In this document: positions 16,754 through 27,115 of the stretch, piece by piece | Layout: the number at the start of each line of letters is the position of its first letter | How positions within the stretch are numbered: the stretch's first letter is position 1 | NCBI RefSeq assembly: GCF_000308835.1 | Contig: NZ_BAGN01000112.1 | Coordinates: 1-45,733, forward strand | Length of the DNA: 45,733 bases | Direction of reading: 5' to 3' | Source of the DNA: Nocardia vinacea NBRC 16497 | GTDB taxonomy: Bacteria > Actinomycetota > Actinomycetes > Mycobacteriales > Mycobacteriaceae | Notes under the pieces: model-generated | Seen by the model: the letters and a program-made list of their open reading frames with translations, nothing else | Told to the model about the DNA's origin: nothing | The model's database searches: none | Position numbers and translations under genes: made by a program

Positions 16754-18558
16754 CGCACGCCTCCTTCCGCGCCCGCGGCGGCGGGCTCCCTGGTATCCGA
16801 ACCGCTTTCACCGCCGGGGACATTGCCGCGGTAGTAGTCGCCTTCTGTCGCACCGGCGTACATCGTGTGCGGCGGTGCGGTCATACCGGGCTGCAGCGGA
16901 GCCAGCAGCCGGTCCTTCTCGTAGATCAGATCGGCGCGATTGTCATCGGCCATCTCGTACTCGTTGGTCATGGTCAGTGCCCTGGTCGGGCATGCCTCGA
17001 TGCACAATCCGCAGCCGATGCAGCGCAGATAGTTGATCTGGTAGACCTGCCCGTAGCGTTCGCCGGGCGAAAAGCGTTCGGTCTCGGTGTTATCCGCGCC
17101 CTCGACGTAGATCGCATCCGCAGGGCAGGCCCACGCGCACAACTCGCAGCCGATGCACTTCTCCAGACCATCCGGATGCCGATTGAGCTGGTGGCGACCG
17201 TGATAGCGGGGCGCGGTCGGCACCTTCTGTTCTGGATAGGACTCGGTATTGGGCTTCTTGAACATGGTCAGGAAGGTGACCGCGAAGCCCATCAACGGTT
17301 CCAGCAGTCCCGCCTTGGGTTCCGGACGCCGCGTCGATGGATCCGGCAGCGGTGGCGTCGGGAAGCCGAGGAATACCGCGCTGCCCGATTCAGCTGAAGC
17401 GGGTTCCTCGACCGTCGGCGGCGCGCTCTGTTTGCGCCCGGCCCGCAGGAACATCAGCACCATCAGTCCGGAAATGATGATTCCGCTGACCACCAGCAGC
17501 GGCGTCTGGATCTCGTAGCCCTCGTTCTGCAGCACCCGGGCGCTGCCGACCAGCATCACCCACAGCAGTGAGGTCGGGATCAGCAGCTTCCAGCCGAGAT
17601 TCATGAACTGGTCGTAGCGCAGGCGGGGCAGCGTGCCGCGCAACCAGATGAACACGAACAGGAAAGTCCACATCTTGGCGATGAACCACAGCGCCGGCCA
17701 CCAACCGGAATTCGCGCCGTCCCACAGGTTGATCGGGAACGGAGCGTGCCAGCCGCCGAGGAACAGCGTGGTGGCGAGCGCGGAAACTGTTGCCATATTG
17801 ATGTATTCGGCCATCATGAACATGGCGAATTTGAGCGAGGAGTATTCGGTGTGGAAGCCGCCGACCAGCTCGCCTTCGGCCTCGGGCAGGTCGAACGGCG
17901 CACGGTTGGTCTCACCGACCATCGACACGCAGTAGATCAAGAACGACGGCAGCAGCAGGAAGACGTACCAGGTGCCCTCCTGCGCCTTCACGATCCCGGA
18001 GGTGGCCATGGTGCCGCCGAGCAGGAACACCGTCGCGAAGCACAGCGCCATCGCGATCTCGTAGGAGATCACCTGCGCGGTCGAACGCAATCCGCCCAGC
18101 AGCGGATATGTCGAACCCGACGACCAACCCGCCAGCACAATGCCGTACACACCGATCGAGGTGATGGCCAGGATATAGAGCACCGCAACCGGCATATCGG
18201 TGAGCTGCAGTGCGGTCCGGTGGCCGAGGATCGAAACTTCCGGCCCGATCGGGATGACCGCGAACGCCATGAACGCGGGCACCACCGAAATGACCGGCGC
18301 CAGAATGAAAATCGGCTTGTCGACGATGGCCGGGACGATATCTTCCTTCAGCGCCATCTTCACACCGTCGGCGACGGCCTGCAGCGTGCCCTTGGGACCG
18401 ACCCGGTTCGGGCCGATGCGCATCTGCATCCAGGCCACGATCTTGCGCTCCAGATACACCGCCATCATCGGCGTGAGCAGCAGGAAGGCGAAGATCGCCA
18501 GGGATTTCCCGATGACGAGCCACAGCGGGTCGTGGCCGAAAAGAGAGAGATCACTCAT
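16750..18558 (-). CDS. nuoH-nuoI: Fused NADH-quinone oxidoreductase subunits H and I
   Basis: One open frame of 602 codons encodes both subunits. Residues 1 to about 372 are NuoH: eight or so membrane helices, with [21 protein letters not shown] and [20 protein letters not shown] at the quinone site. Residues 373-417 are a Pro/Glu/Ser-rich linker containing [10 protein letters not shown], which resembles the usual actinobacterial NuoH tail. Residues 418-602 are NuoI with two 4Fe-4S motifs, C468/471/474/478 and C513/516/519/523 (clusters N6a and N6b). NuoH and NuoI are normally separate proteins. An internal ATG at codon 423 (17290-17292) has no clear ribosome binding site but could restart translation. 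A sequencing error hiding the nuoH stop cannot be excluded. Confidence 0.88.
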   Translation of the reverse strand: MSDLSLFGHDPLWLVIGKSLAIFAFLLLTPMMAVYLERKIVAWMQMRIGPNRVGPKGTLQAVADGVKMALKEDIVPAIVDKPIFILAPVISVVPAFMAFAVIPIGPEVSILGHRTALQLTDMPVAVLYILAITSIGVYGIVLAGWSSGSTYPLLGGLRSTAQVISYEIAMALCFATVFLLGGTMATSGIVKAQEGTWYVFLLLPSFLIYCVSMVGETNRAPFDLPEAEGELVGGFHTEYSSLKFAMFMMAEYINMATVSALATTLFLGGWHAPFPINLWDGANSGWWPALWFIAKMWTFLFVFIWLRGTLPRLRYDQFMNLGWKLLIPTSLLWVMLVGSARVLQNEGYEIQTPLLVVSGIIISGLMVLMFLRAGRKQSAPPTVEEPASAESGSAVFLGFPTPPLPDPSTRRPEPKAGLLEPLMGFAVTFLTMFKKPNTESYPEQKVPTAPRYHGRHQLNRHPDGLEKCIGCELCAWACPADAIYVEGADNTETERFSPGERYGQVYQINYLRCIGCGLCIEACPTRALTMTNEYEMADDNRADLIYEKDRLLAPLQPGMTAPPHTMYAGATEGDYYRGNVPGGESGSDTREPAAAGAEGGVR

Positions 18559-21019
18559 GGCGGTGTTCCTTCATCCTCTCATCGGCGCGGTGCAGCTGCA
18601 CCACACCGCCCGGCTGGGTGGCGAGCTGTTCGTTGACCGAGCAGCCCGGCGAGTTCAGCGGCAGCCACACCACCCGATCGGGCAGATCTGTGATCAGCAG
18701 TGGCAGCGTGATGGTGCCGTGATCGGTGGCCACGACGATCGGATCGTCATCGGCGGCACCGATTTCGGCAGCGGTGGTTGGCGACAGCCGCACCACCGGC
18801 GGCCGCGCGACACCCGCCAGATTCGGCTCGCCGTCCTGCATGCGCCCCTGATCCAGCAGCATCCGCCAGCCGGACAGGATGGCCGTGCCGGGATTGGGTT
18901 GGGTCACCGGATGCGGCCGATGCGCCGGCGCGGGCACCGGCGGACCGTCCCAGGCGCCGAGTTCGGCGAGTTCGGCGCGCGCGGATTCGGTATCGGGTAG
19001 TCCGAGCGCCACCGTCATCTCGGTCGCGATGGCCTGCAGCACTCGCTGATCCGACAGTGGTGCGGGTTCGCGGCGCACCATCGAATCGCCGAGTGCCGCA
19101 TCGAATTGCCGAGGCCTGCCCTCCCAGGTGCGGAAGGTGCCGGATTTCTGCATTGCCGAGGCCACCGGGAAGACGACATCGGCGCGTTCGGTGACCGCGC
19201 TGTGCCGCAATTCCAGGCTGACCACGAAGCGAGCGGCGTCGATGGCCTCGACCGCCGCCTTGGGGTCGGGGAAGTCGGCGATATCGACGCCGCCGATGAC
19301 CAGTGCGCCCAAGGTCGGCGCGGCCTCCAGAATGGCGGCGGTATCGCGACCGGCGGTGACCGGCAATTCCGCGACATTCCAGATCGTGCGAACCTCTTGG
19401 CGCGCACGGGGATCAACGACCGGTCGACCACCGGGCAGCAGGCCGGGCAGCGCACCCGCCTCGACCGCACCGCGTTCACCGGCGCGGCGCGGCACCCAGG
19501 CCAAGGCGGCACCGGTGTCTTCGGCAAGCCGGACGGCGGCGGACAGTGCGCCGGGGATTCCGGCCATCCGCTCACCGACCAGCACCACTGCACCGGGCTG
19601 ACGCAACAGCTGTGCGGCTGTCGCCAAAGCGGCAGCGTCCGTCTCGCCGGTGCGCATGGCATCGAGCAGATGCGGCTCGGCCCCGGGTACGGCTTGCAGC
19701 AGCGTGCCCGACATCCGATCCAGTCCGCGCGAGGAGTAAGCGGCGAGTGAGAAAATCGGCAGACCGCGCTTGCGTGCCGCCTTGCGCAGCCGCAGGTAGA
19801 TGATCGGCGACTCCTCTTCCGGCTCGAGTCCGGCCAGCAGTACGACCGGTGCGTTCTCCAGGGCGTCGTAGTCGACGGTGACACCCTGTCCGGCGATACG
19901 GGCGGCGAGGAAGTCCGCCTCTTCGGCCGAATGCACTCGGGCGCGGAAGTCGATGTCATTGGTGCCCAGGGCGACTCGGGCGAATTTGGCGTAGGCGTAG
20001 GCGTCTTCCTCGGTGACGCGACCACCGACCAGCACGCCCGCGCTGCCGAAGGCCGACGCCAAACCCTCCGCCGCGGCGGCCAAGGCCTCGGACCAGGACG
20101 CGGGTGCGAGATTGCCGTCCCAGCCGCGCACCAGCGGTGTCGTGAGCCGATCGCGTTCGGTGGCATAGGTGAACGCCCACCGGCCCTTATCGCAGTTCCA
20201 CTCCTCATTGACCTGCGGATCGTCACCCGCTAAGCGGCGCAACACTTTTCCGCGCCGATGGTCGGTGCGCTGTGCACAGCCCGATGCGCAGTGCTCGCAG
20301 ATGCTCGGGCTGGAGACCAGATCGAACGGACGGGCCCGGAACCGGTAGCTGGTGCCGGTGAGCGCACCCACCGGGCAGATCTGCACGGTATTGCCGGAGA
20401 AGTAGGAGTCGAACGGTTCGGCCTGTGCGGTGCCGACCTGTTCGAGCGCACCGCGATCCATGAGTTCGATGAACGGATCCCCGGCGACCTGCTGCGAGAA
20501 ACGAGTGCAACGGGCACACAGCACGCAGCGTTCCCGGTCCAGCAGCACGGCCGTGGACAGCGGAATCGGCTTGGGGTAGGTGCGTTTCACGCCGTCGAAG
20601 CGGGTTTCGGGCCGACCACTCGACATCGCCTGGTTCTGCAGTGGGCATTCACCGCCCTTATCGCAGACCGGACAGTCGAGGGGGTGGTTGATGAGCAGCA
20701 GCTCCATCACTCCCTCCTGCGCCTTGGCGGTGGCAGGTGAGGTCAGCTGGGTGCGCACGATCATGCCGTCGGCGACGGCCATGGTGCAGGACGCGACCGG
20801 CTTGCGCTGCCCCTCCACCTCCACCAGACACTGACGGCAGGCACCGACCGGGTCCAGCAGCGGGTGGTCGCAGAAGCGCGGGATCTGGATGCCGATGAGT
20901 TCGGCGGCCCGGATCAGCAGGGTGCCCGCGGGGACACTGACCTCGGTGTCATCGATGGTGACGGTGACCAGGTCAGCTGGTACGAGCCCGCTGGTATTGG
21001 TATTCACGGTGGCGGTCAT
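18551..21019 (-). CDS. nuoG: NADH-quinone oxidoreductase subunit G
   Basis: The 822-residue protein is the large iron-sulfur subunit of the peripheral arm. The N-terminal 2Fe-2S domain has C50, C61, C64 and C78 (N1b). H112/C116/C119/C125 bind N5 and C165/C168/C171/C215 bind N4. C239/C242/C246/C274 form the extra N7 site, which only some bacteria keep. The rest is a molybdopterin-oxidoreductase-like domain without known catalysis. ATG 21019 is chosen for GAAGGAG upstream and the ATGA overlap with nuoF; the longer frame to 21286 is a shadow of nuoF. It overlaps nuoH by 8 bp. Confidence 0.95.
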   Translation of the reverse strand: MTATVNTNTSGLVPADLVTVTIDDTEVSVPAGTLLIRAAELIGIQIPRFCDHPLLDPVGACRQCLVEVEGQRKPVASCTMAVADGMIVRTQLTSPATAKAQEGVMELLLINHPLDCPVCDKGGECPLQNQAMSSGRPETRFDGVKRTYPKPIPLSTAVLLDRERCVLCARCTRFSQQVAGDPFIELMDRGALEQVGTAQAEPFDSYFSGNTVQICPVGALTGTSYRFRARPFDLVSSPSICEHCASGCAQRTDHRRGKVLRRLAGDDPQVNEEWNCDKGRWAFTYATERDRLTTPLVRGWDGNLAPASWSEALAAAAEGLASAFGSAGVLVGGRVTEEDAYAYAKFARVALGTNDIDFRARVHSAEEADFLAARIAGQGVTVDYDALENAPVVLLAGLEPEEESPIIYLRLRKAARKRGLPIFSLAAYSSRGLDRMSGTLLQAVPGAEPHLLDAMRTGETDAAALATAAQLLRQPGAVVLVGERMAGIPGALSAAVRLAEDTGAALAWVPRRAGERGAVEAGALPGLLPGGRPVVDPRARQEVRTIWNVAELPVTAGRDTAAILEAAPTLGALVIGGVDIADFPDPKAAVEAIDAARFVVSLELRHSAVTERADVVFPVASAMQKSGTFRTWEGRPRQFDAALGDSMVRREPAPLSDQRVLQAIATEMTVALGLPDTESARAELAELGAWDGPPVPAPAHRPHPVTQPNPGTAILSGWRMLLDQGRMQDGEPNLAGVARPPVVRLSPTTAAEIGAADDDPIVVATDHGTITLPLLITDLPDRVVWLPLNSPGCSVNEQLATQPGGVVQLHRADERMKEHRHE

Positions 21020-22329
21020 CGGACTCCTTCGGCCCAGGCGGTGGCTCGCGCGGGATCGAACGGGCAGCCGTCGAGCCGCAGATGGTCGACGTATTCCTCG
21101 CGGAAGTACTTCAGCGAGGAGATGATCGGGCTGGCCGCGCCGTCGCCGAGTGCGCAGAACGATTTGCCGTTGATGGTGTCGCTGATATCGAGGAGCTTCT
21201 CCAGATCCGATTCGGTGCCCCGCCCGGCCTCGATCCGCTTCAGCAGCTGGACGAGCCAGTAGGTGCCCTCGCGGCAGGGCGTGCATTTACCGCAGGATTC
21301 GTGGGCGTAGAACTCGGTCCAGCGCAGCACCGCGCGCACCACACAGGTGGTGTCGTCGAAGATCTGTAATGCCTTGGTGCCCAGCATGGATCCCGCACCG
21401 GCCACACCCTCGTAGTCCAGCGGCACGTCGAGGTGTTGGTCGGTGAACAGCGGCGTCGACGAACCGCCCGGCGTCCAGAACTTCACCTGGTGTCCGGCGC
21501 GCACACCACCGGCATAGCCGAGCAGTTCGCGCAGCGTAATGCCCAGCGGCGCTTCGTATTGCCCCGGCCGAGCGATGTGCCCCGACAGCGAGTACAGCGT
21601 GAAGCCCGGGGACTTCTCACTGCCCATGGACCGGAACCAGGCCGTGCCGTTGAGGATGATGGGCGGCACGCTCGCGATGGATTCCACATTGTTGACCACC
21701 GTCGGGCAGGCATACAGACCCGCGACGGCCGGGAACGGTGGCCGCAGTCGCGGCTGGCCGCGCCGCCCCTCCAGCGAATCCAGCAGTGCGGTTTCCTCAC
21801 CGCAGATGTAGGCACCGGCGCCGGCGTGCACGATGAGTTCCAGGTCGTAGCCGGAGCCGAGAATGTTCTTCCCGAGGAATCCGGCCGCGTACGCCTGCGC
21901 GACCGCGGCCTGCAGCCGCCGCAGCACCGGTACGACCTCACCGCGCACATAGATGAACGCGTGTGCCGCCCGAATCGCATACGCCGCGATGATGACGCCC
22001 TCGATGAGGGTGTGCGGGGTGGCCAGCATGAGCGGAATGTCCTTGCAGGTACCGGGTTCCGACTCGTCGGCATTGACCACGAGATAGTGCGGTTTGGTGA
22101 CGCCGTCCGGGCCCGTGCCCTGCGGGATGAAGCTCCATTTCATCCCGGTCGGGAAGCCCGCGCCGCCGCGACCACGCAGACCGGCGTCCTTGATGGTCTG
22201 GATGACCTGATCGGGTTCCATCCGCAAGGCCTTGCGGATGGCCTGATAGCCGTCGTGGCCACGGTAGTGCTCGATGGTCCACGACTGCGGGTCGTCCCAA
22301 TACCGGGTGAGTACGGGAGTCAGTGTCAT
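21016..22329 (-). CDS. nuoF: NADH-quinone oxidoreductase subunit F
   Basis: The 437-residue protein binds NADH and FMN and carries cluster N3, and is thus the electron entry point of complex I. The FMN/NADH glycine-rich loop [10 protein letters not shown] is at 53-62. N3 ligands are C346, C349, C352 ([11 protein letters not shown]) and C392. The start ATG 22329 shares one base with the nuoE stop (TGATG). The length is typical and all key residues are present. Confidence 0.96.
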   Translation of the reverse strand: MTLTPVLTRYWDDPQSWTIEHYRGHDGYQAIRKALRMEPDQVIQTIKDAGLRGRGGAGFPTGMKWSFIPQGTGPDGVTKPHYLVVNADESEPGTCKDIPLMLATPHTLIEGVIIAAYAIRAAHAFIYVRGEVVPVLRRLQAAVAQAYAAGFLGKNILGSGYDLELIVHAGAGAYICGEETALLDSLEGRRGQPRLRPPFPAVAGLYACPTVVNNVESIASVPPIILNGTAWFRSMGSEKSPGFTLYSLSGHIARPGQYEAPLGITLRELLGYAGGVRAGHQVKFWTPGGSSTPLFTDQHLDVPLDYEGVAGAGSMLGTKALQIFDDTTCVVRAVLRWTEFYAHESCGKCTPCREGTYWLVQLLKRIEAGRGTESDLEKLLDISDTINGKSFCALGDGAASPIISSLKYFREEYVDHLRLDGCPFDPARATAWAEGVR

Positions 22330-23036
22330 CACACGCCCTCCGAATTCGGTTCCGGCGCTTGCATATTCTGTTCCTGCGCAACCCGCAGACCGGCCAGCGT
22401 CGCCTCGCCCGCCGCACCGTCGAGCGCTCCGGGGCGCTCGTCCGGGAAGCCCGCGAGGATGCGCGCGGTCTGCTTGAACGTGCACAGCGGCGCACCGCGC
22501 GTCGGTGTCACCTGCTCGCCTCGGCGCAGCGAATCCACCAGTGCGGCAGCCGATTCCGGGGTCTGGTTATCGAAGAACTCCCAATTGACCATCACCACCG
22601 GCGCGAAATCGCAGGCCGCGTTGCATTCGATGTGCTCGAGGGTGATCGAACCGTCCGCCGAGGTCTCGCCGTGCCCGATGCCGAGCCGGCGCTGCAGGGA
22701 TTCGAGAATGGCATCGCCACCCATCACCGCGCAGAGCGTGTTGGTGCAGACACCGACGTGATAGTCGCCGGTGGGGGTGCGCCGGTACATCGAATAGAAG
22801 GTCGCTACCGCTGTGACCTCCGCGCCGGTCAAGCCCAGCTGTTCGGCACAGAATTCGATGCCGGTGCCGGTGACGCAGCCCTCCTCGGCCTGCACCAGAT
22901 GCAGCAGCGGCAGCAGCGCCGAGCGCGGCTCCGGATAGCGGGCGATGATCTCCTTGGCATCGACCTCCAATCGCTCGCGCACGAACGGCAAGAAAGGCTG
23001 CGGCCGGGTGGACAGCTTCAACAGGATCTCGGTCAT
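22329..23036 (-). CDS. nuoE: NADH-quinone oxidoreductase subunit E
   Basis: The 235-residue protein has the thioredoxin-like 2Fe-2S fold of NuoE, with ligands C97, C102, C138 and C142 (cluster N1a). It partners NuoF in the NADH dehydrogenase module. About 65 residues after the fold ([19 protein letters not shown] onward) are an actinobacterial-type tail. It overlaps nuoD by 4 bp (ATGA). Confidence 0.95.
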   Translation of the reverse strand: MTEILLKLSTRPQPFLPFVRERLEVDAKEIIARYPEPRSALLPLLHLVQAEEGCVTGTGIEFCAEQLGLTGAEVTAVATFYSMYRRTPTGDYHVGVCTNTLCAVMGGDAILESLQRRLGIGHGETSADGSITLEHIECNAACDFAPVVMVNWEFFDNQTPESAAALVDSLRRGEQVTPTRGAPLCTFKQTARILAGFPDERPGALDGAAGEATLAGLRVAQEQNMQAPEPNSEGV

Positions 23037-24367
23037 CGGTCAACTCCGCCCATCACCGGGTCGATGCTGGCGACGGAGGCGATGACATCGGCGACCATCC
23101 CGCCCTCGCACATCGCCGCCACCGCTTGCAGATTCGTAAACGAGGGGTCGCGATAGTGCACCCGATACGGGCGGGTGCCGCCGTCGCTGACCATATGCAC
23201 ACCGAGTTCGCCACGCGGCGACTCCACCGCCACGTACACCTGCCCCGCCGGGACCCGAATGCCCTCGGTGACGAGTTTGAAGTGGTGGATGAGCCCCTCC
23301 ATGGATGTGCCCATGATGCGGCCGATGTGCCTGGGGGAGTTGCCGAGTCCGTCCGGCCCCAGCTGCAGATCCGCGGGCCAGGCGAGCTTCTTGTCGTCCA
23401 CCATCACCGGACCCGGCCGCAATTTGTCCAGGCACTGCTCGACGATCTTGAGCGACTCCTTCATCTCCGCGACCCGAATCCAGTAGCGGCCGTAGCAGTC
23501 ACAGCCGGTGGTGGTGGGTACCTCGAATTCGTAGTTCTCGTAACCGCAGTACGGCGCCGCCTTGCGCAGATCGTGCGGCAGACCGGTCGAACGCAGCACC
23601 GGACCGGTGATGCCGAGTGCCATGCAGCCGGCGAGATCCAGGTAGCCGATGTTCTGGGTGCGTGCCTTCCAGATCGGATTCTGGGTGAGCAGATGATCCA
23701 TATCGCGCAGCCGCTTGGGCAAAAGTTTCAGCAGCTCACGGACCTTGGTGACGCCGTCGTCGGGCAGGTCCTGGGCGAGACCGCCGGGCCGGATGTACGC
23801 GTGATTCATGCGCAGGCCGGTGATGGTCTCGAAGACATCCAGAATCAGCTCGCGTTCCCGGAAACCGAACAGCATCGGGGTGAGCGCACCCAACTCCATA
23901 CCACCGGTCGCCAGCGCGACCAGATGGGAGGAGATCCGATTGAGCTCCATGAGCATGACGCGAACGATGGTGGCGCGTTCAGGAATCTGGTCCTCGATAT
24001 CGAGCAGCCGCTCGACGCCGAGGCAGTACGCCGTCTCGTTGAAGAACGGGGACAGATAGTCCATCCGGGTGACGAAGGTGGTGCCCTGCGCCCAGTTCCG
24101 GAATTCGAGATTCTTCTCGATGCCGGTGTGCAGGTAGCCGATGCCGCAGCGGGCCTCGGTGACCGTCTCGCCCTCGATTTCCAGGATCAGCCGCAGTACG
24201 CCGTGCGTGGACGGATGCTGCGGACCCATATTGACGACGATGCGTTCTTCACCCGCGCTGTCGAGGGTTTCGGTGACCGCGTCCCAGTCCTGGCCCGCCA
24301 CTGTGACCACAGCGGGTTCGGGCCCGGTGTCGTTGTGGACGCCGGGCCGGGTGTCGATGTCGTTCAT
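23033..24367 (-). CDS. nuoD: NADH-quinone oxidoreductase subunit D
   Basis: The 444-residue protein is the 49-kDa-type subunit that forms the quinone pocket with NuoB. It contains [14 protein letters not shown] with the conserved histidine that faces quinone, and [15 protein letters not shown] near the C-terminus. An N-terminal acidic extension of about 35 residues precedes the domain, as in other actinobacteria. The start overlaps the nuoC stop by one base (TAATG). NuoC and NuoD are separate here, not fused. Confidence 0.96.
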   Translation of the reverse strand: MNDIDTRPGVHNDTGPEPAVVTVAGQDWDAVTETLDSAGEERIVVNMGPQHPSTHGVLRLILEIEGETVTEARCGIGYLHTGIEKNLEFRNWAQGTTFVTRMDYLSPFFNETAYCLGVERLLDIEDQIPERATIVRVMLMELNRISSHLVALATGGMELGALTPMLFGFRERELILDVFETITGLRMNHAYIRPGGLAQDLPDDGVTKVRELLKLLPKRLRDMDHLLTQNPIWKARTQNIGYLDLAGCMALGITGPVLRSTGLPHDLRKAAPYCGYENYEFEVPTTTGCDCYGRYWIRVAEMKESLKIVEQCLDKLRPGPVMVDDKKLAWPADLQLGPDGLGNSPRHIGRIMGTSMEGLIHHFKLVTEGIRVPAGQVYVAVESPRGELGVHMVSDGGTRPYRVHYRDPSFTNLQAVAAMCEGGMVADVIASVASIDPVMGGVDR

Positions 24368-25133
24368 TACTTGTACGCCCTCCGCTCGTCGGGCGGCGGA
24401 ATGCGCGCGCCCTTGTACTCGACCGGGATCCCGCCGAGCGGGTAGTCCTTGCGCTGGGGGTGGCCACGCCAGTCGTCGGGCATGGTGATGCGCGTCAGCG
24501 AGGGGTGGCCGTCGAAGAGGATGCCGAAGAAGTCGTAGGTTTCCCGCTCATGCCAGTCGGTGGTCGGATACACGCTGAACAGCGACGGGATATGCGGGTC
24601 GGCGTCCGGTGTGGAGACCTCGACGCGCAGGCGCCGGTTATGGGTGATGGACATGAGGTGATAGACCGCGTGCAATTCGCGGCCCGCGTCGTCCGGGTAG
24701 TGCACGCCGTTCACGCCGAGGCAGAGCTCGAAACGCAGTGCGGCGTAGTCGCGTAACGCCTTGGCGACCGTCACCAGATGTTCGCGCCGCACGTGCAGGG
24801 TGAGTTCGCCGCGGAAGACGATCACCTTCTCGATGACGGTCTCCCAGCCGACGCCGACCGCGCCGAGTGCGGTGTGCAATTCGGTGACGACCTCGTCGAA
24901 GTAGCCGCCGTAGGGCGCCGGGGTGCTGCCGGGCAGTGTCACCGGACGGACCAGGCGGCCGTAACCGGAGGTGTCGCCGGAGCCGGTGACACCGAACATG
25001 CCGTGGCGCACGCCGATCACCTCGGCCGACGGCGAATCCGCTTCCGGTGGTGTGCCTTCCGGGCCTGCGGTGGCCGCGGCGTCGACGAACTCCTGCGGCG
25101 TCCTGATTTCGGTATTTTCGGGGGAGTCGAAGG

Positions 25134-25137
<4 letters not shown>
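24367..25137 (-). CDS. nuoC: NADH-quinone oxidoreductase subunit C
   Basis: The 256-residue protein is the 30-kDa-type subunit joining NuoB and NuoD in the hydrogenase-like module. The family signature is visible in [21 protein letters not shown] and ending [15 protein letters not shown]. The N-terminal 60 residues are a low-complexity Pro/Glu-rich extension. ATG 25137 overlaps the nuoB stop as ATGA; a longer frame to 25605 lies over nuoB and is not real. Confidence 0.95.
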
Positions 25138-25688
<551 letters not shown>

Positions 25689-25765
25689 GTTCGACTAACT
25701 CTCACTTCCACTGTGCGTACGGCCCGACATGACGTAATGCCTTGCGGGCCAGTGCGTATGGGCGA

Positions 25766-26146
25766 TCAGTCCCAGCTGAGACCGCCGCGGCGCCATTCGT
25801 AGGCGTAGGCCACCGAGACGTTGAAGATGAACAGCGCCATCGCGGCGAGACCGAAGAGACCGAGCGCATCGAAGTGGACAGCCCACGGGTAGAGGAACAC
25901 GATCTCGATATCGAAGATGATGAACAACATGGCGGTGAGGTAGTACTTCACCGGAAAACGTTGTCCGGTAACGCTTCCCGGCCCACCCGCGACGGCGTGC
26001 GGTGTCGGTTCGATGCCGCACTCGTAGGCCTCCTGTTTGGCCCGGTTGTAGCGCTTGGGGCCGACGAGGGCCGAGAGGATCACGGAGAACACCGCGAACG
26101 CGGCGGCGACCGCGCCGAGGACCAGAGTGGGCATCTCGATATTCAC
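25766..26146 (-). CDS. nuoA: NADH-quinone oxidoreductase subunit A
   Basis: The 126-residue protein has three membrane helices, the YECGIEP loop with the conserved cysteine, and FDIEIVFLYPWAV, both hallmarks of NuoA. It lies at the junction of the membrane and peripheral arms. The GTG at 26146 gives an N-terminus (MNIEMPTLVLG) that aligns with mycobacterial NuoA; AAGGAGGGG lies about 12 nt upstream. A longer frame to 26194 adds non-conserved residues. It is the first gene of the operon. Confidence 0.94.
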   Translation of the reverse strand: MNIEMPTLVLGAVAAAFAVFSVILSALVGPKRYNRAKQEAYECGIEPTPHAVAGGPGSVTGQRFPVKYYLTAMLFIIFDIEIVFLYPWAVHFDALGLFGLAAMALFIFNVSVAYAYEWRRGGLSWD

Positions 26147-26345
26147 GACTGCACTTCCCCTCCTTGCGAGCTGTAGCTGGCGGTTGGGCGTCATGTCCCC
26201 CGACGGCGGCCCGGGGATGTGATGGTCGGCGTCGGAATCATGACGGCAGCTTCCGAGGCGGGCTGACGTCGTTGTCCGCCTCGGTCAGACTCGCCTCATG
26301 GCCTGCTCGCACCGCGCGGGTCTGTCATATCGAGGCCCGCGCTCA

Positions 26346-26361
26346 TGTGAGCTACGGCACA
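26346..26361. promoter_or_regulatory. CRP/GlxR-like binding site upstream of nuoA
   Basis: TGTGAGCTACGGCACA fits the actinobacterial CRP/GlxR consensus TGTGA-N2-TA-N2-TCACA with one deviation (G for T in the right half). It lies about 200 bp upstream of nuoA. Cyclic-AMP control of nuo is an inference. Confidence 0.5.
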
Positions 26362-26450
26362 GCCTACAACCGTCGCGACGGGTCGACCATTTATTCGATT
26401 GGGGTCTTTGATCGAAAACGGGACTGCTATTTATGACTGAATCGGGGGTA

Positions 26451-26477
26451 ATCCGACCCGTCGGATCGCTAAGCGAT
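26451..26477. promoter_or_regulatory. Two adjacent palindromes
   Basis: ATCCGAC-CC-GTCGGAT (26451-26466) is followed by ATCGC-TAA-GCGAT (26465-26477), overlapping by 2 bp. They lie about 75 bp after the receiver-like gene's stop and 300 bp before nuoA. They may be operators, or the first may act as a terminator stem. Confidence 0.4.
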
Positions 26478-26550
26478 AGCGCCGTCACGTGACATCGGAG
26501 TGCCTGCGTCCTCGGGACGCGGGCACATGTGACGATGAGAAAGATCGAGG

Positions 26551-26961
26551 TCAGGCAGCGGTGCGGTTTCGCAGCACCGTGACGACGGCCTCGGTGAGCC
26601 GGATCGGATCGATCGGATGGGCCACGGCGGCCTCGGCGCGCGACCAGTTCGCGAGCCAGGCATCGTCGGGGCGACCGGTGAGCACCAGAACCGGTGGGCA
26701 CTGGGCGATCTCGTCCTTGAGCTGTTTGGCAATACCGAGCCCGCCCGCCGGGGCGGACTCGCCGTCCAGGATGGCCAGATCGATACCGCCCGCATCCATC
26801 TGCTCGATGACCACGGGCGCGGTCGCCACCTCGAGGTATTCGAAGGCGGGCAGCTCAGGGTGCGGGTGTCTGCCCAGTGCCAGCATCACTTGGCGCCGGG
26901 TATCGGCGTCGTTGCTGTAGACCAGGACCCGCAGTGGGGTGGAACGAATCGCGTCGGCCAC
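26551..26961 (-). CDS. Atypical response-regulator receiver protein (Rv3143-like)
   Basis: The 136-residue protein is a stand-alone receiver domain with no output domain. It closely resembles M. tuberculosis Rv3143, which also sits just upstream of nuoA. D66 (AILDGE) is at the phosphoacceptor position and T95 at the conserved threonine. The acidic pocket is altered (N17, D18, D20) and the invariant lysine is replaced by histidine (H115 in AHPIDP). This suggests altered or absent phosphorylation. GTG 26961 is chosen to match the Rv3143 N-terminus; no ribosome binding site is evident, so a leaderless message is possible. Its position suggests a link to nuo control or complex I. Confidence 0.8.
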   Translation of the reverse strand: MADAIRSTPLRVLVYSNDADTRRQVMLALGRHPHPELPAFEYLEVATAPVVIEQMDAGGIDLAILDGESAPAGGLGIAKQLKDEIAQCPPVLVLTGRPDDAWLANWSRAEAAVAHPIDPIRLTEAVVTVLRNRTAA

Positions 26962-27115
26962 GCAGGGATGGTACGTCGGGGCGGGGGTGCGGCGTGGCAG
27001 GTTGGCGCAGATTGCTCCGCGCGCGTCGCGCTGGCGCCGGTCGGCGGTGTGGAATGCGTGCGCGGGCAAGGTAATCGAAAGCGGTTGCTAAGTTTCGGCC
27101 GGTAGCATCCCGAAA

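Larger units (their letters stand above)
26147..26550. other. 404-bp nuo leader and promoter region
   Basis: No credible gene is seen. The stretch is downstream of the receiver-like gene and upstream of nuoA, both on the minus strand, so it should hold the main nuo promoter. It contains a CRP-like site (26346-26361) and two adjacent palindromes (26451-26477). An AT-rich patch around 26385-26435 could hold a promoter, but no boxes stand out clearly. Confidence 0.6.

Noticed and set aside
15888..16853. Long upstream extension of NuoK
   Set aside because: It runs through nuoJ in another frame; NuoK is normally about 99 residues, matching the GTG at 15887.
21020..21286. Arg-rich N-terminal extension of NuoG
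   Set aside because: It shadows nuoF; the conserved NuoG N-terminus and a ribosome binding site are at 21019.
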